Shown here one piece after another: positions 32,947 to 47,885 of a DNA stretch of 64,000 bases. The stretch comes from Marsupella aquatica (lineage: Eukaryota > Marchantiophyta): the NCBI GenBank assembly GCA_973895155.1, contig OZ316892.1, forward strand, positions 11,904,001 through 11,968,000, given 5' to 3'. Position numbers and translations under genes: made by a program. The first letter of the stretch is position 1. Each line of letters starts with the position of its first letter. The notes under the pieces are model-generated. The model was not told the origin of the DNA. It worked only from the letters and a program-made list of their open reading frames with translations, and did not search any database.

Positions 32947-35900
32947 GGCTGGCTATGCAAGAATGACCCCACAAGACATGAAGGCAATTTCCAAGAGTTT
33001 GCTCTTAGATTTCATCACGATTGTTTATTTCAAGTGATATGTCCATTTGAATTAGGTTTACATGATATAAAGAGGTTATTTGTACCAAGAAATCTCTCAA
33101 TCTTACATAGACTAGAGTGCGTCCCTCAAATGTTTATATGAACAGTGTATTTATTGCCAAAGTTTAGATCACCTCTTGACATGGTATTTGAAAGGGCCAT
33201 TCTGCCTCTTCTCACTTTGACAGTGCACATGTACTTGACCACCATTTTTTTTGGTCAGAAGGCAATTTAAATGGAATGCTAAAATACAGGTTCACACCTT
33301 TCAAAGTTGAAGGCCCAACTAGGGGTGTTGAAACCTGCCCTTGAAGGGATATTTGCTGAGATTCTAGTAGGAGTTTCAAAGCCTTCCACTTTCAGTCCAT
33401 TGTTCTTGGCCATAATGTTTGGCTATAACATTTTTCATGATCTTAAATTGGACAGCCTGTGCTGATGACGATAGCTTATGGTCACTGTTTACAAGCTCCA
33501 AGTTAATAATCTGTAATTTGGGATTCCACAAGTCCTTGTGGCCACAATTGTGATTAACCTGTGAATTAAGTACTAGGAATCTGGAGGTTTGAGACAACTG
33601 AATGTGATCATTGAAGGCATCAATTAAATCCACTCAAAGAGCAACCCCAGGTCAGAATAGAGAAAGACTTCGACCGTGGGCCTAGTCTGCATAGTCTTGA
33701 CTTAAAGAGTAGGTTGTACTACTATAGTCCTCCCCTCTCCCATGTGTTTTGTGCGTTACTTGTCTGGGTAATCAAATGTCCAAAATGCCGTTGGAAAAAG
33801 TGCGATCTTAAGATTAACATGTCAGTCGAAACGAGTGTTGACTTTCTGTCCTTTCCTTCCAAGGGATGGTTCTCCAGCTCCTACAGTAGTTCTCAGCCAT
33901 GGCTGGATAATTATAGCCTTTAGATGCAATGCAGTTGGGATAGCCTTTAAATGCAATGCAGTTGGGGATAGGCTTTCTGAGGCACTTTGACCCATAGTCT
34001 CCAAGCCTTACCCAAAGGCCACTTTGGGTACCAAAACTTCAACTATACCAGAACCAGTCTGAGGTTTTATGGGACCCATTTGACTAGGGCATCTTTATAT
34101 GGCTAACTGTACAGACCTTTGGACCTCTTCTAGAGATGGTCTGATATTTCGGCACACAGATCTCACCTGATCTTTTGGCACACCGATCTCACGTTGTAAG
34201 CTTTAAACAGTCATTGCCCATATTAAAGCCAGACACGCCAAATCCTCTGCACATCATTCAATTTACTCTGAGCCCACGCCCCTCATTCAATCCACTCTGC
34301 CCTCTGTAGCCCCGTAACTGGTGGATCCAGGTTTCAGAGATAGAAAGTGGCAGTTTGGTGCAACCTAATTCCAAGTAGGATTGGGATCCCCAAGCCCTAA
34401 AGTGTCTGCCTGCAGTTAGGTACAAAAGAGAGATATGTTGCATGTTTAAAATCAACCCAATTTTCAAGCCTTTATTTTCCTTTTGCCAGTGGCATAACGA
34501 ATGTCACCTTTGTGTGAAGGACCACATGCAAGGAAGATTCCCAACAGAAATTTCACATTTCACATTTCTGATAGTCAGATGTCAATTAATTGAAGGATGA
34601 TTGTTAGATTCTAGCTAAATTGGATTTGATGTCAGGTGGGAAACTACAGTAGCTAATGAAATCATAAACTTAGCAAATTTAAGGGAAAAGTCACTTTCTC
34701 ACCACCAAAAAAATGGTAGTGGAGGGGAAAGAACTCATTGATCAATAAATTACTGCAAACTGCTGCCTATTTCTTCTAATGACAAAAATCTAAATATAGG
34801 GTAATTGCTGATCCATGATTATAAACAATCATGCTAACCCTTTGATTTGATTCTTAAGTGACATGGCCAATTCCTCACCCTTTTTCCCTCCCCCTAGAGG
34901 GGCCTAGACAGTACTAGAGACGCAGCTCTTGTCATGTTGTCATTGATTTCTGGAAACATTTTCTCTACGTTCACAAAACGAGACTTGAGTGCTTCTGTCT
35001 TTATTGATAACAGAAATAGAGTCCTCCATTATGGACCCTGACTGCGGGGTTCTGCCGTGTCAGCGCCTAGCGTGTCCATTTAATGCATCGGTGGCGGCAT
35101 TTAATCCAACAGACGATATAGCGCCCCGATTCGGAGGGAGAGATCTCGACCTCAGAAACACGGAAACTTTTGCTCACGTCCGTGAGATTTTCATTCTCCA
35201 GGCTTTCTACATTAGTCGGGCGATCGATGATTCATCGATCACAAACGACTCATCAGCGAGAGAAAATACGCAAGAATCATATGATATGATGTCGAGATGA
35301 ATTCAGATTCACCACCGCTTCTCGAAAGTGAGCCATGAGCCGAGCCAGAGACACCAATGCACCCACAGGCGCATAATCACTTTGATTGATCGCCAATCCA
35401 GAGTCTGCACTTGCAAGTGAGTAGACGGCGATGCACTGTTTGTATATCAATTAGTCTTGTGAGCATAATTGATGTCTCTGCGCCCTGCTGCATGCGATCT
35501 GGATGTATCGTCGTGGCGTTGACAAGTTTTGCACTGCTGCTGCTGCTCTCTCGTTACGTCGTTATCCTGAGTGATAAATAATGCAGAGCTCATTGTGTGG
35601 GCAGCATTCACCAGCTGCGGTTGCTGCTACTCAATGTCAAGCCTCGATTGAACTTATGACTGTGAGCTCTGCAGTAGGTAGATGGTACGGGTGATCGAAT
35701 AGGCATTTTTTGAAGTCTGTTGATCTGATGCGTTCCTCAGGAGTTGGGCTTGGTCTGTGGCCAACTATGGGCTGTTGACGAGATGAGGCGTGCATCTTTT
35801 TTACTTTGGAGATCGAAGTATACATGCATATTGAGTTGATCTCTGCTGTTGGGTGGATCTTTTTACGTTTCAAGGAAAAAGATAATATCGAGACGATGGC

Positions 35901-36721
35901 CCAATTGTGCCTCAGTGTTGGTCCGAATCCCGGTCTGAATTGGGGCAGCTGATGACAGTAGATAGTGGCATGGGCGCGTGTATATGAGTGGTGAGGTCCT
36001 GCTTCTTCTTTGACCACATTGGTCATTCACTTTGTTGCCCGATTTTGGTCGAGGCGGAAGAGCTAAACGGAGGGGGGAGCGTAAACGTGGCGCTCATTAT
36101 TGTGCTGTAAGTGTTCTGGGATTATGAGGATTAGATTCCGTGTTGTTGTTGAGAAGTAGAGAGAAAGTGGTGACCAACGTTACGCAATTCTGTCACAGGA
36201 TCTCCTGAGTGACTCTGATCTGCCGTACGGTGGAGACACTCATGGTTTGTCTGTTTTCCGCAGGGAAGAAAAAGGTACCCAATAATTGTTTGCGGCGCGT
36301 TTTGAGTTCATCTGAGGCAACGAGCAAGGTGGATCGACCTCTAGGGTGCATTATTACCTGCCTGGACACGAGGGGTGCAGCCTGACCATATTTGTGTTTC
36401 CAACGGCCAGCATCAGGAGGAGAGGTTGAGCAGCATCGACCTCGAGTGTTCCAAATTCCTTTCGAAGTTATTGCCATTCCAATCAATTCACAGCTTCAAT
36501 CCCAATACTTGGCAAGCTGTTCGGCCCCGGTCAGCGGGGCAAACCATGGAGCTGGTACGGTGCACGGTCGATCATTTCTGTTGACGGTCAGATAGACTCA
36601 CACCACTCTGATCCTGGCCGGGATAGCTTCTGGAGCTTCTGGAGAGCACCTAGCTCTAGTCTGTGACGCTAGTCAAGCACTACATTTGGGCAATCTGATC
36701 TAGGGCTGAATTCGGATCTGG
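32947..36721. other. intergenic and presumed 5' region of ABC transporter gene
   Basis: About 3.8 kb without a recognisable gene. Short duplications occur at 33917–33970 ('gatgcaatgcagttggg' type twice) and 34150–34190 ('cacac-gatctcac' type twice). From ~35000 the composition is less AT-rich, with strings that look like leader sequence. The open frames at 34989–35300 and 35637–36026 have no known domains. A transcription start cannot be placed. Confidence 0.45.
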
Positions 36722-39700
36722 ATGTGGAGAAGCAGTATGTTTCATTTACAGAAGGCGATGGATTCGGTCCTGGCCGTGGCAGTCCAGCAGCCGCAGCAGG
36801 TGGCTTTGTGGATGGATAGGAGTTGTCCAGTCGATATGGCTGAATCGAATGGCTTTAGAAGCACTGTGATGGGGTGTTACACGTGCTATTTTCCCATCCT
36901 CGTCATTGCTGTACACGCCATCTTCTTCATGCTCATTATCGCTGAGCATGTGCGATCTCAGATTAGGTCAGGGAAGGAGTCCGAGCAGAAAAGATTGTCA
37001 AAATTGCATAAGGTAGCGAAATTGGTGTGCGTCGTGCTTCTGATGCTGGACATAGTCCATTTGTGGCTGTCACCGGGAGAATCGCCATCGACAATCGCGC
37101 TTGTACTTTACAGCAGCGAGGCAGTGGCGTGGCTCACGATCTTATGTGCTCTTCAACGAGAAGAAGCCAAGGGACGAGCTATTTACCGCAAAATTTTGAA
37201 GGCCTGGTGGGTAGCTTTCGTGGTCTTGACCACCATAGCTTTTAGCGCAGCAGTTTTGAGTGGTCAAATTGTAAACGCAGTGCTTGACTTCGCGTCCCTC
37301 ATCTCCTCGTTGTTTATGGCTCTGAGCAGCTTTAGCGGACGTGTGTATAGTGATCATCGACTAGAGAAGATTAATGGGGTTGACAATGTTAAAGAACCCT
37401 TTCTGAGTGAATCTGTTCCCGAGGAAGCAGCCAGCGAGACGACTTCAGTTAGCAGTGGATTTAGCCGCGCAGGCTTTCTGAGTGTGCTCACTTTCTCGTG
37501 GCTTAATCCTCTGCTAAATGTTGGCATAGAGAGGCCTTTGAGGACTACAGATGTCCCGTTACTCGACCCCAGTGATGCTCCGAAGACGAACCATGAAGCT
37601 TTCCAGGAAGAGTGGAATCGGGAGAGATTGTCAACGCCGCCGGGGAAGGTTCCGTCCTTGCGGTGGACACTCGTCAAGACCTTTTGGCGACCCTTCGTTC
37701 TTTCGCTTATCTTGATTGTGCTGCTGGTAATCGCACAATTCGTTGCGCCTCTCGTTCAGTATCAATTGATAAAATTGATGGAGGCCGAGCAACGCAAGCT
37801 CTCAGCGGGATTCACCTTGGTGTTGGCTTTGCTTACAGGAAAAATGGCGGAATCAATTCTTGGGCATCAGCTGATATTTCGGTCGCGGAAACTGGGGCTC
37901 CGTATGTGGGCCGGGGTTGGATGTGCAGTTTACGGCAAGGCCCTCCGTCTGTCGATGAAGGCCCGACAGGTCCGGAGTGTGGGAGAAATCACCAACATCT
38001 TGTCTTCTGATCTGCAGCGACTGCCGGAGCTGTGTTACTACATTCAACAGGGCTTGATTGTTCCATTGGAAGTCATTGTCGCTGTTGTAATTTTGTTCAA
38101 GGTAGTGGGAGTGGCCATGCTGGCAGGGCTGGCATCCCTCTTGCTAATTCTCTTTGCAAACTCTCTCATAACCCGTAGAATGCGAGAGTTCAGGGGTAAA
38201 TTGCTTGTAGCAAAAGACAGGCGTATGCGAGCTACGACCGAGTGTCTCAGCAACCTGAAGGTGATCAAGCTACAAGCGTGGGATGAGATGTTTAAGGAGA
38301 GGATTGAGGGAATTCGAGAGGAGGAACGGGGCTGGGTTCTGAAGTTCTTGGTGAGCTGGGGCAATGCCATCTACACGGTTTGGAATGGTCCTTTGGTGCT
38401 CTCGGGGGTGACATTTTTCACAATGGTTCTCCTCGGTCAACCATTGACGGCAGACCGCGTGTACACAGCTCTGACCACATTCAAGTTGATCCAGGAACCC
38501 ATTCGATTCGTTCCGGAAATTATTGCCAATCTTGTTCAAGCGAGTGTCTCAATCAAACGTATTTGTGCGTTTCTAATGGAAGATGAGGTGGATGAAGGAT
38601 CAGTTGAACGAACATCAGAGTCCGAGTTTGATTATGCTGTGGAGATCGAACGTGCAGGATTCACATGGGACAAGACGGCAGCTGAAACAGCGCTCAAATC
38701 TGACCTCGACTTAAAAATAAAGAAGGGCTCTTGTATAGCGATCTGTGGTGCAGTAGGATCAGGAAAGTCGAGCTTGCTGTTTTGCATTATGGGGGAGCTT
38801 CCCAGGCTCGCTGGCACGGTGTGTTCCTTGAAATTCCTGGACGAGGTTACAAGACGATTATTTAGCTCACTCAAAGCATGCTGTTGGCCGTAGAGACCAA
38901 CGCTTACAGAGCTTGTTTCGGCGTTGGGGCCAATAGAAAATTGCGGTAGATGTAAACGTTAATTCAGCATGCAACCACCGGACTGATTATTCTCAATTGT
39001 TGGAACCTAAAATTGAGAATGGCAGAATATTTTCCGAATGCAATCACTTGTATTACACATTGAGATTTGGTTGACAGAAATCGTTTGTATTGACAGAATC
39101 GTGTATTTATTTATTTTAGATAGTGTCCAAGAGTCGCTTCGTACTGTTTACCTCAACCTCCTAATCGCTTTATTTACTCGTGGGCATGGATATACCACAG
39201 GCTAAATTGTGTGGACGAGTCGCGTACGTGGCTCAGTCAGCCTGGATTCAGAACAACACCATTCGAGAGAACATTCTATTTGGGCGTGCCATGGACCCAG
39301 ACCGCTACAACGAAGCTGTGCGGGTCTCCGGTCTTGTTTCTGACCTTGCTCAATTTCCAGACGGCGATGAAACAGAAATAGGGGAGCGTGGAACAACATT
39401 GAGTGGGGGGCAGAAGCAAAGAGTTCAACTGGCGCGAGCTGTGTATCAAGATGCTGACGTTTATTTGCTCGATGATCCATTCAGTGCTGTGGATGCCCAC
39501 ACCGGCACTTTCCTGTTTGAGGTGCCCATTCTCAATCCCCGCCATCAAATTTCGTAGAGCTGGCCGTCTTGACTTCGTGTTCTATGAATGACGAGAACGG
39601 GAGCACCGGTGACTTTTCTTTCCGAATGGTTTGATATACTTTTCTGTCATGGTCTGGTTGTGTTGGTATTGCAGGAGTGCGTTAAGGGAGCCTTGAAAGG

Positions 39701-42700
39701 CAAAACCGTCATCCTCGTCACTCACCAAGTGGAGTTCCTGCCAGCAGTCGACCAAATTATTGTAAGTAGCTGCTGCACATCAGCTCATGAATCGTACCTG
39801 TGAAAGTTATTTTCCTACTCAATCTTTCTCGTAGACCTTTACTTTTATGCTTCACATGCCCCTTTGCTGTTTCTAGAAAGTTGGGCACATGGACGAGGGG
39901 TTTGTTTCCATCCCCATGTACCTCTTTACACCCAAAACCCACATTGTGGGGCTATTTTATGAACCCGGCACTTTTGAGAAGGACTCCTCTAGTTTGTCCA
40001 GATGTCTCGACCAACTTTGAAATGTTAGTTTTTAGGCAAACTTGTGCATTTATTTAAACAAGTTTTACACATCTGATGTTCAATCTATTACCTGACAAAG
40101 TTTCAATGTTTCTTGAAACTATTTGGTTACCTGACGATGTTTCAATCATGTTTTACTAAACCATTTGGTCCATTGCTGATGAGTGCAAAGATGATCAAAT
40201 ATTATAAATAATGATCAAAATATTATGAACTAGTCACCAATGCGCATTTCACTTTTGTGAAGAATGCCCTCAATAGTTGGGCACCAACTTGCCACTTTGG
40301 GAAAGGAAGTTGCTTTACTTTTGTGAAGAATGCCCTCAATAGTTGGGCACGAGCACCAACTTGCCACTTTGAGAATGGACGCCTCACTTTTATGAGGACG
40401 CCCTGGGTAAAAGTTTGGGTGAGCTGCAACTTACAATTCACATGTGGGTCAAAACTGTAATAATGTTACCTAAGCTTTGGAACTCCATGGCGCTTCATAG
40501 CAAGCCCCTCAGTCTATCCAGGCTTTACTCCTAGCTTTGGAAATCCATGGGGCTTCATAGCGAGCCCCTCATTCCATCCAGACTTTACTTTAAGTGTTTC
40601 TAGATGCCAGTCTTATTTTGATTCCAACCCAGATATGCTCTAAAATTGTTAAACCCCCGGCCCATTCAGGCTTTACTTTCAGTGTAGAGTGGTTCTAGCT
40701 GCCAGTCTTATTTCTGAGTCCAACCCAGATATGCTCCTAAATTGTCAATTCCCAAGTTCACAGGATTGCACAGATAGTGCTTCGTCTTTGACACGCACAT
40801 TGTACCCACTTGTTGACACGAAATCCAGCTTCCAAATCTTGTCAGCACTTCGACAGATCAACGAATTTGGACATATTTCGGATCCGGGATGCTTTTCTAC
40901 GTTGTTCATTTTATAGTTAGTGATTTGACAAGGTGATCGACGCTCACGACGATTTCGTCTCAATCGAAATTTCTTTGTAGGTTATGCGGGCGCCAGGAGA
41001 AATTGTCCAGAAAGGCACGTACGACGAGCTGGTGCAAGAAGGGAAGGACTTCGGTGCTTTCGTGGACGCGTTGCAAGAATCATTACAGAGTGTCAATCGG
41101 GGTGTCAATCGAGCAAGCCATAATAGTTTGGATGGAGAAGCACCCATGCAAATATTGGCGGACAGTGTGTCCCCAACACGGACTCCCTTGCTCAGCACTG
41201 GCAGTGGCGGAAACCAAAAGGCAATGGCAGCAAGTGCGCAATTGTCTAGCTCAAACGGTAGGGCATGTTCTCTGTCAAAATCCAGCTCAGGCAAGAAGAC
41301 TGATATCACAGGAATTGCCAAAGAAATGAAGGGAAAGCTCATTCAGGAGGAGATCCGGGAGGTGGGGAGAGTAACCAGTAAGGTGATCTGGTCATACCTC
41401 TCCAAAGTCGGCGACGGTTCTTTGTGGGCCCTGGTTTTGGTCCCTCAGCTTGCAACAACCACGTTCGGCTTCGTCAGCGACTTATGGCTGGCGTCGGGAA
41501 CGTCCGATACTGGAATGGCGGCAAGCCATCGGTTTATGTGGATTTACTGTTCGTTCCTAGTAGGTTGCTCAGCATCTGTTTACATTCGGACCAGATTGGT
41601 ATCCTACACAGCAGTTGCCACAGCTCAGGCTTTCTTTACAGGCATGCTCAATAGTATCTTGAGGGCTCCCATGTCCTTTATTGACTCTACCCCAGTGGGT
41701 CGAATTCTGAGCAGGGTAAGCTTCCAGCTTAGCAAATTGAGTCGAGAACGAATTGCTGTTGTTCTGAAATTGGTTAAATCAACTTAACTTGTTTAGGCAT
41801 TGTTACTGGCAGGTTGGAATGTCCATTTCCTCCAAATCCACAATGACTTTCAGGGGGCAAAAAGAGGCTGGATTTGTCATCTGTCCTTTTTTGAGATTGA
41901 ACTGTAAAGTTGAAAATTAAAATTGTTATTGAAAAGCAAGATTGAACGACTGAAAAACGTTTTGTAAATGACAGTGCTCAACAGATCAAACTGCATTGGA
42001 TATAGAACTTCCCAACATGGTCGCGAGCGTCGGCAACAACGTCCTGATTGTGACTAGTACTATCCTGATTACAATCTACGTGACGCCACAAGTTTTGTTC
42101 CTCACTATCCCGCTTGGGTACCTCTTCATTAAACTCCAGGTACAGCATCTTGCATAGCTCGACATTCATGGACAATTTAAACTTCTCGTCAGTGCTCAAC
42201 TGTGACCACAGATATAGACCATCCCTTGGAGGTGGGAGCTCCCCTTAATTGAGATGTTAGGCACCTTGGACCGACGCGAAATGCAAGTTTCCGACGAAGA
42301 GATAAAATCTGTCCAACACTACGCAGTTCCCTTAGAGAGATCTATGCCTTGCAGCTACCCAGTTTCAGGCTGCGTATCTTGATGACGTGTCTTAATTACT
42401 TCGAAAACATTTCTCAACTCTTTGGACACTGCTCATGCTCGTGCTCCTGGTGTGGATGATTGAATCTGCAGATTTATTTCATTTCATCCTCCAGGGAGCT
42501 TTCGCGTCTCACTTCACTGACCGAGGCTCCTTTGTACCTTCACATAAGTGAATCTGTTGGTGGAGCAACCACGATTCGTGCTTTTGAAGAGCAGTCCATG
42601 TTCGCAGACACAAATGTGCTGCGCTTGGAAGCTTACCAAAGGGCCTACTTCCACAATATGAGTGCAGCGGAGTGGCTGGGTTTCCGTCTCGATGTTCTTA

Positions 42701-45261
42701 GTGCTGCGCTCCTTGCATGTCTGGCTATCCTCTTGATCAGCCTTCCTGATGGTACCATCGCGCCTGGTAAGTCTTGCAGCAGCAAACTCTCTCGGTCATA
42801 TATTAATATAGCTACTGTCGTTGCTGGTACAGTTCATTCATGATCTGGAGGACATATACCTGCTGATGATGAAATCCGTGGTGATGTAATCTATGCAGGA
42901 TTCCGTAAGCTAATATGGTTGTATTGGTTTTATATGTCCAGGCTTGGCTGGAATGTCATTATCATACGGCCTGAGTCTGAGCGCAGTTCTGATGCGACTT
43001 GTCTCGACGTCGTCCATGGCGGAAGTGAAAATGGTCAGTGTAGAGCGTATCATGCAGTACTCTGATATTCCCACTGAAGCGCCTACCGTCATTCTAGACA
43101 GGAGACCACCATCAGGCTGGCCAAATGCAGGTCGAATTGAGCTTCAAGAACTTCAGGCAAGCTCCTCTTTAATACTTAACATCAATTATCTCAATGCTGG
43201 AAAGGGTAGGTGGGAAAGTAGCTTTTGTCTTAGCTCATGTCATTCTGTTCTGAACACGAGGGTCAAGCAAAATGTGAGATTATTGCGATTTACTGCTGAC
43301 AGCATGAGTAGCTTGTGGGTTCGGACAAGGAGTGTTCTACGTTTAGTTAGACTGTTGTCTAACTCCTTGTCATACTCGTCAGCTTTCCAGGCCATGAATG
43401 AACAAATACAGTGGTTCACGTGATTCTCTCCCTTTAGAATCACGACGCTGATTCCTTCTGCATGTGCAACATTACTCAGATGGATTGTGACATTGCTTTA
43501 ATGTCTGCAGATTCGCTACAGACCAGATCTACCGTTGGTTTTGAAGGAAGTGTCCTGCGTGATTCATCCTCGAGAGAAAGTGGGTGTTGTCGGACGTACA
43601 GGAAGCGGAAAGTCTACTCTCATTCAAGCGCTCTTCCGGTTGATTGAACCAGCAGGTGGACGCATCCTCATAGACGGACTGGACATTACCACCATTGGAT
43701 TAAATGACCTGAGGTCTGTACTGGGTGTGATCCCACAAGAGCCCACATTATTCGAGGGCAGTGTCCGATCGAATCTGGACCCCTTTAACACTTGCTCGGA
43801 CCAGCAAATATGGGAGGTAATTTACAATGACGATTGCTCATCGATTAGCATTGGTGAAATTTTCTATGACATCCGATGAAAAATACTTTACACTTCACAA
43901 TGATCGCAGTCTATTCACAAAATGCTCTAGTTAGAAAGGTTTCTCCAGCGGTGTACAGATTAATTTTCGACAATCTGTAAAACTTAGCTCAAGGCTTTAT
44001 AATTAACTATTTCAAGCATGAAGTGGTGGTGTCTCAATTCTGGTCTCTGAAGTTTTCAAGAGGTTGATGCAGTCGTTGGACAAATGTCAGCTCGGTCAAC
44101 TCGTCCGGGAGAAGCCAGAGAAACTGAACTCAGCAGGTGTCTCTTTTAATCCTATCGTTCGTGATTTTTCCGGTTTCTAGCTTGAGGGTTTTGTCTAAGA
44201 ACTGTTACACCTGCTTTCGCTCCCTACTCTCCCTGATGGAGCTCTGGCCCAGGTGCATGAGTCGTGGGGAGAATGAGAGTGGTTACTGGAAAGGGACCTG
44301 CGCTATATGGTCCTTTTTCGGCTAGGATGATTGGTCTGGCACCTATTGCAGGGATGAAGTCTATTGCGATGCAGAGAAGTTAAGACACTTTTTGTGTGGT
44401 TTAAAAAATGAGGGCACTGAGGAGCTAGACATAGTCTGAGGAACAAACTGGAAGGAAAGCTTGCACGTGGAGTGATATATTAGTGAATTTATCTCTAGTG
44501 TAGAATCCATGAGTTGTATACCAAACTTGACAGAAAATTTGTGTGTGACCCAATTAGGTTTGCACAGCTCAAGAATGCCGAAGCGGTAATTTAGAATAGT
44601 GGCAGAGTGCCATTGAATGACTAGGGATTGACTTCGTTTAATCGCCTTCTTGAGTGGCTCATGCAGTGTCAGAACAGGGGGAAAATTGGAGTGTTGGAGA
44701 GCGACAGCTGCTGTGCTTGTCTCGTGCTTTGCTCAAACAAGCGCGCATCCTCGTCCTGGATGAGGCAACTGCGTCTGTGGACATCACCACTGACGCTGTT
44801 ATCCAGCTAGCAATCAAAAAGTACTTTGCAGACTGCACAGTGATCAGTGTTGCGCATCGCATTCCAACTGTCATTGACTCTGATCGAGTGTTAGTGCTTG
44901 AAAAGGGTATGCTTGCTGACATGCTGCTACTATCGTGAATTTAGCTGCTAGTTTCAGTTTCAATAAACAGCAAGGCCTTCCAATATTTGGAAATCACAGA
45001 AAATGAAAGCAAAACGTTCCTTGTTAGAAATTCTTAGTATAAGTCCTTGGGGCTCTTTATGAAATGGCAAGGGGGAGGGAGCTCTAACAGAGTGGTATGA
45101 CAAACGACGCAGGGCAATTAATGGAGAACAATTCGCCGCAGCAGTTGCTAGCCAACGAGAATTCAATGTTTTCCAAGCTGGTCAAAGAGTACACAAGCCG
45201 GACTGAGAGCAACAACAGTCTAGAGTCTCTGGGTTTCAATCCTTCAACAGGTTACTCTTAA
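36722..45261 (+). CDS. ABCC-subfamily (MRP-type) full ABC transporter
   Basis: ATP-driven exporter, in plants mostly at the vacuole membrane, moving glutathione conjugates, phytochelatins, folates or inositol phosphates. Exons: 36722–38818, 39201–39521, 39675–39761, 40981–41715, 41975–42139, 42472–42766, 42942–43156, 43511–43816, 44073–44136, 44667–44906 and 45113–45261. The total is 4,674 nt (1,557 residues). TMD0 has five membrane segments in the first ~220 residues. The linker motif [14 protein letters not shown] precedes TMD1. NBD1: Walker [10 protein letters not shown] 676–684, LSGGQ 766–770, Walker B VYLLDD 786–791. TMD2 follows. NBD2: GRTGSGKST 1333–1341, WSVGERQ ~1436–1442, ILVLDE 1456–1461. 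In NBD1 the Walker B motif ends in Asp where Glu is catalytic, the usual ABCC asymmetry. Intron 7 has a GC donor (43157). Start could instead be ATG 36737 or 36758. Substrate unknown. Confidence 0.95.
40251..40748. repeat. three tandem duplications inside ABC transporter intron 3
   Basis: Intron 3 (39762–40980) holds three separate two-copy duplications. 'acttttgtgaagaatgccct' units start at 40251 and 40317 (period 66). 'agctttgg' units start at 40473 and 40533 (period 60). A ~70–77-bp block containing 'gccagtcttatt' and 'ccaacccagatatgctc' lies at 40584–40652 and 40672–40748. Copies differ by a few substitutions and small indels. Confidence 0.85.
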
Positions 45262-47885
45262 GTTCTCGATTTAGAAGCTACACTGAATCACGAAGTCATT
45301 GATAGGATCATATAGTCTTCCCAAGAATATTTCCACAATTTACCCATCTGGTCACTTGACAAAGGCCAAGAGCGAATTCTTTCCCTGTTCATTAGAGAAG
45401 TTCTCGCATAGAAAGATTAGACGTCACTGCGCATGTCGTGCCCGGTTACAGTGTAGCAACATTGTATCCACAGTGACTGCGTTGGCCCCAATGTCGGCGC
45501 TGCCCCCAATTTTCACGGTCTATAGCTTCCGTCTAATCATAGGCTGTGACCGTAGGGTTTCGTTCTGTGCGCAATTGCATAGATTTTCAACCATGTCAAG
45601 CAAACAATTGACAACCCCAATGATGTTCTCGTTTTCCAATATCAGGTGAGTAGAGGGAAGACGAGCACAGGTCCTCAAAGCCATATGCTGAGCTTTCATA
45701 GAAAATCACAGAAAGAAACGAGCACATTTGTTTCACACATATCATTTTCCTCACAAATGAGTACGAAGTAATTACCACCTGACAGGCATTTGCCCTTCAG
45801 TCATATTGACATCTGTGGAAAAGCCCATCAATACCGCCAAGCTGGAAATAGATTTTAAATTTTCAAGCATTTATGTTTGCCCGTACTCGTAGTGACAGAC
45901 CCCTCCTGGAGCCAGGTAGCCATACCGTAGCGTGAGTTCCACAGATGTCAGAATGGATTATATGTAGGGGCTCGACTAGATTATTGGTTGCAGTGTTTTA
46001 AAAGTGTAGCATGGACGTGCACCACAGTAGTCTACTTCGACTGTTCTCTCCATGCTGCATGTCGTGCTTTGATTCCGTCGTCGTCCCAATCCAGATCCAT
46101 CTTTGATGAGCGTCAGTAATGCAAAATCTTTCCAAAATGGTGAACGAATGAGTCGCCCTGCAGACAGACACAAATTGTTTAGTGCCCGTATCCGGAGCAG
46201 TTGGATCGATCGGCACATGTCCTCCTGGGATGCCCCCAGGACACCCATCCCCCAGCTCCTTGATCTTCAAGGATGTTGACCGCACCACAATTACCACAAA
46301 AACCAACTCCCGAGCAAGTTCAGCATCTCGTAAGCATACAAGACTTAATTCCGTAAAATTGTAGGGGATGATCAAGTACTCTTAAAAGACTGCCCCCTAT
46401 CAACGGCCATACCGGGCTTGGAGTACTTAGTACTACTTTTTCCAGAAGTAACGAAGTACATGAAAAAAACTGTCGTAGTACTACGAAGCTGGATCGCAAT
46501 ACATGATTCGGCAAAAAGTGATTATAGCAACGAGGAATAGAGCCCGCTATGCAAAAACGATGATTCCCTGGTCGAAGAAATCAGCTGTACAATCATCTTG
46601 ATGTTGTCCATCAGTACCGTTTCACTCATGGCAGGTAGCAATGCACTAATTATAAAGAACCAGCGATGAACAGCGGTCCAACTTCCAAGCAACGAGGATA
46701 TGCAGAACTTACCTCCAGTTTCCAAGATCAATAACCAACATTCCCCGAGGGGTCACAATCGTTTATACTACGACCTAGTAAATGTAGCAATCTTTTGTAC
46801 AACGATGGAAATTACGAACCAAAACAGATCAATCCTGAGAAATCACATGGACGAAACCTTGTTAAGCTGCTGAAGTTGTCGGACATGCCCAAAACCAATT
46901 GTCTCATAAGACATTAGGATGCAGCCACCGGACGGTAGATAATACAAAGATTCATGACATGGAAGATCAAGACGAAATAACGCAGAAAAGGAGCACCAGA
47001 GGGCTCTCTTCCCGCGATTTCTCGATTCTGCACTGTTGTTGTTCACAGACAAGCTCTACACAGGCCTTAGCATGCAGTGACAAGTACATACATGAAAATC
47101 ATTATCAACAAGCTTCGTTATATGAAATGAGAAGCAATTTAATTACTCTGAAATGACCGCTACATTGGCAGTTCAAATTAAGACTCCAGCTCGTATGCTA
47201 CCATCACATCAGAGAACGCGAGAGGAGAATCAAGCCCGCAACCAGAAGCACGATAAATAGAACTACTGTCCATCTTTAAGAGAACTTTTTCTCATTCTCA
47301 ACAGATTATTAAATCCACTTCGAAGTAGATTGCTTACATATATCCCGTCCACACAAAACACTTCATTGTCACTGGAATAGGAGCCAGTCTAGTGCTGGAA
47401 TCCTGCTACGTGATATGGGCAAGAAAATTTCGACATGCCACTCAGCAAATCTGTAACAAAATGCGATCTCTGGAAGACCCTCCGAGATTTGATCCCCGGT
47501 TACGCAAGTGCTATTTCCCTTGCATTTGTTAATATGAAGGAAATTTGTCAAAAGAATAAGCTCTGACCCAATGCAGGTCCAGCTAGGAATAAGTACATCT
47601 GACCATTGATTCGAGGGTACACCAATTCAATATTCTTCGCCGTGTATGATCCGATGCTCCTAACTACACCTCAGGCTATGAATATTTTCCTTATTGACGC
47701 AACTATGACGACAAAGGAGACAGCTCAGGTTCCTAACCTTGATACTGTCTTTACCATAGACTAGCCTCTACATCGAATGGCTCTGGGGAGTTCTAAGGAA
47801 ACACGAAATTCTATAAGGATCCATAACGTATCACTCAGGCAAAGCACGGCAAGAATGTCACTAAAAGCATTTTCTTGGAGATACT
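45262..47885. other. gap between convergent genes, nothing recognised
   Basis: Lies between the 3' ends of the ABC transporter (plus) and the MINDY gene (minus), so it should contain both 3' UTRs. The minus-strand frames 45976–46375 show no known domain. No repeat or RNA gene seen. Confidence 0.5.

Noticed and set aside
45976-46375. Minus-strand frames between the convergent genes
   Set aside because: No domain and no splice partners; likely 3' UTR or intergenic.
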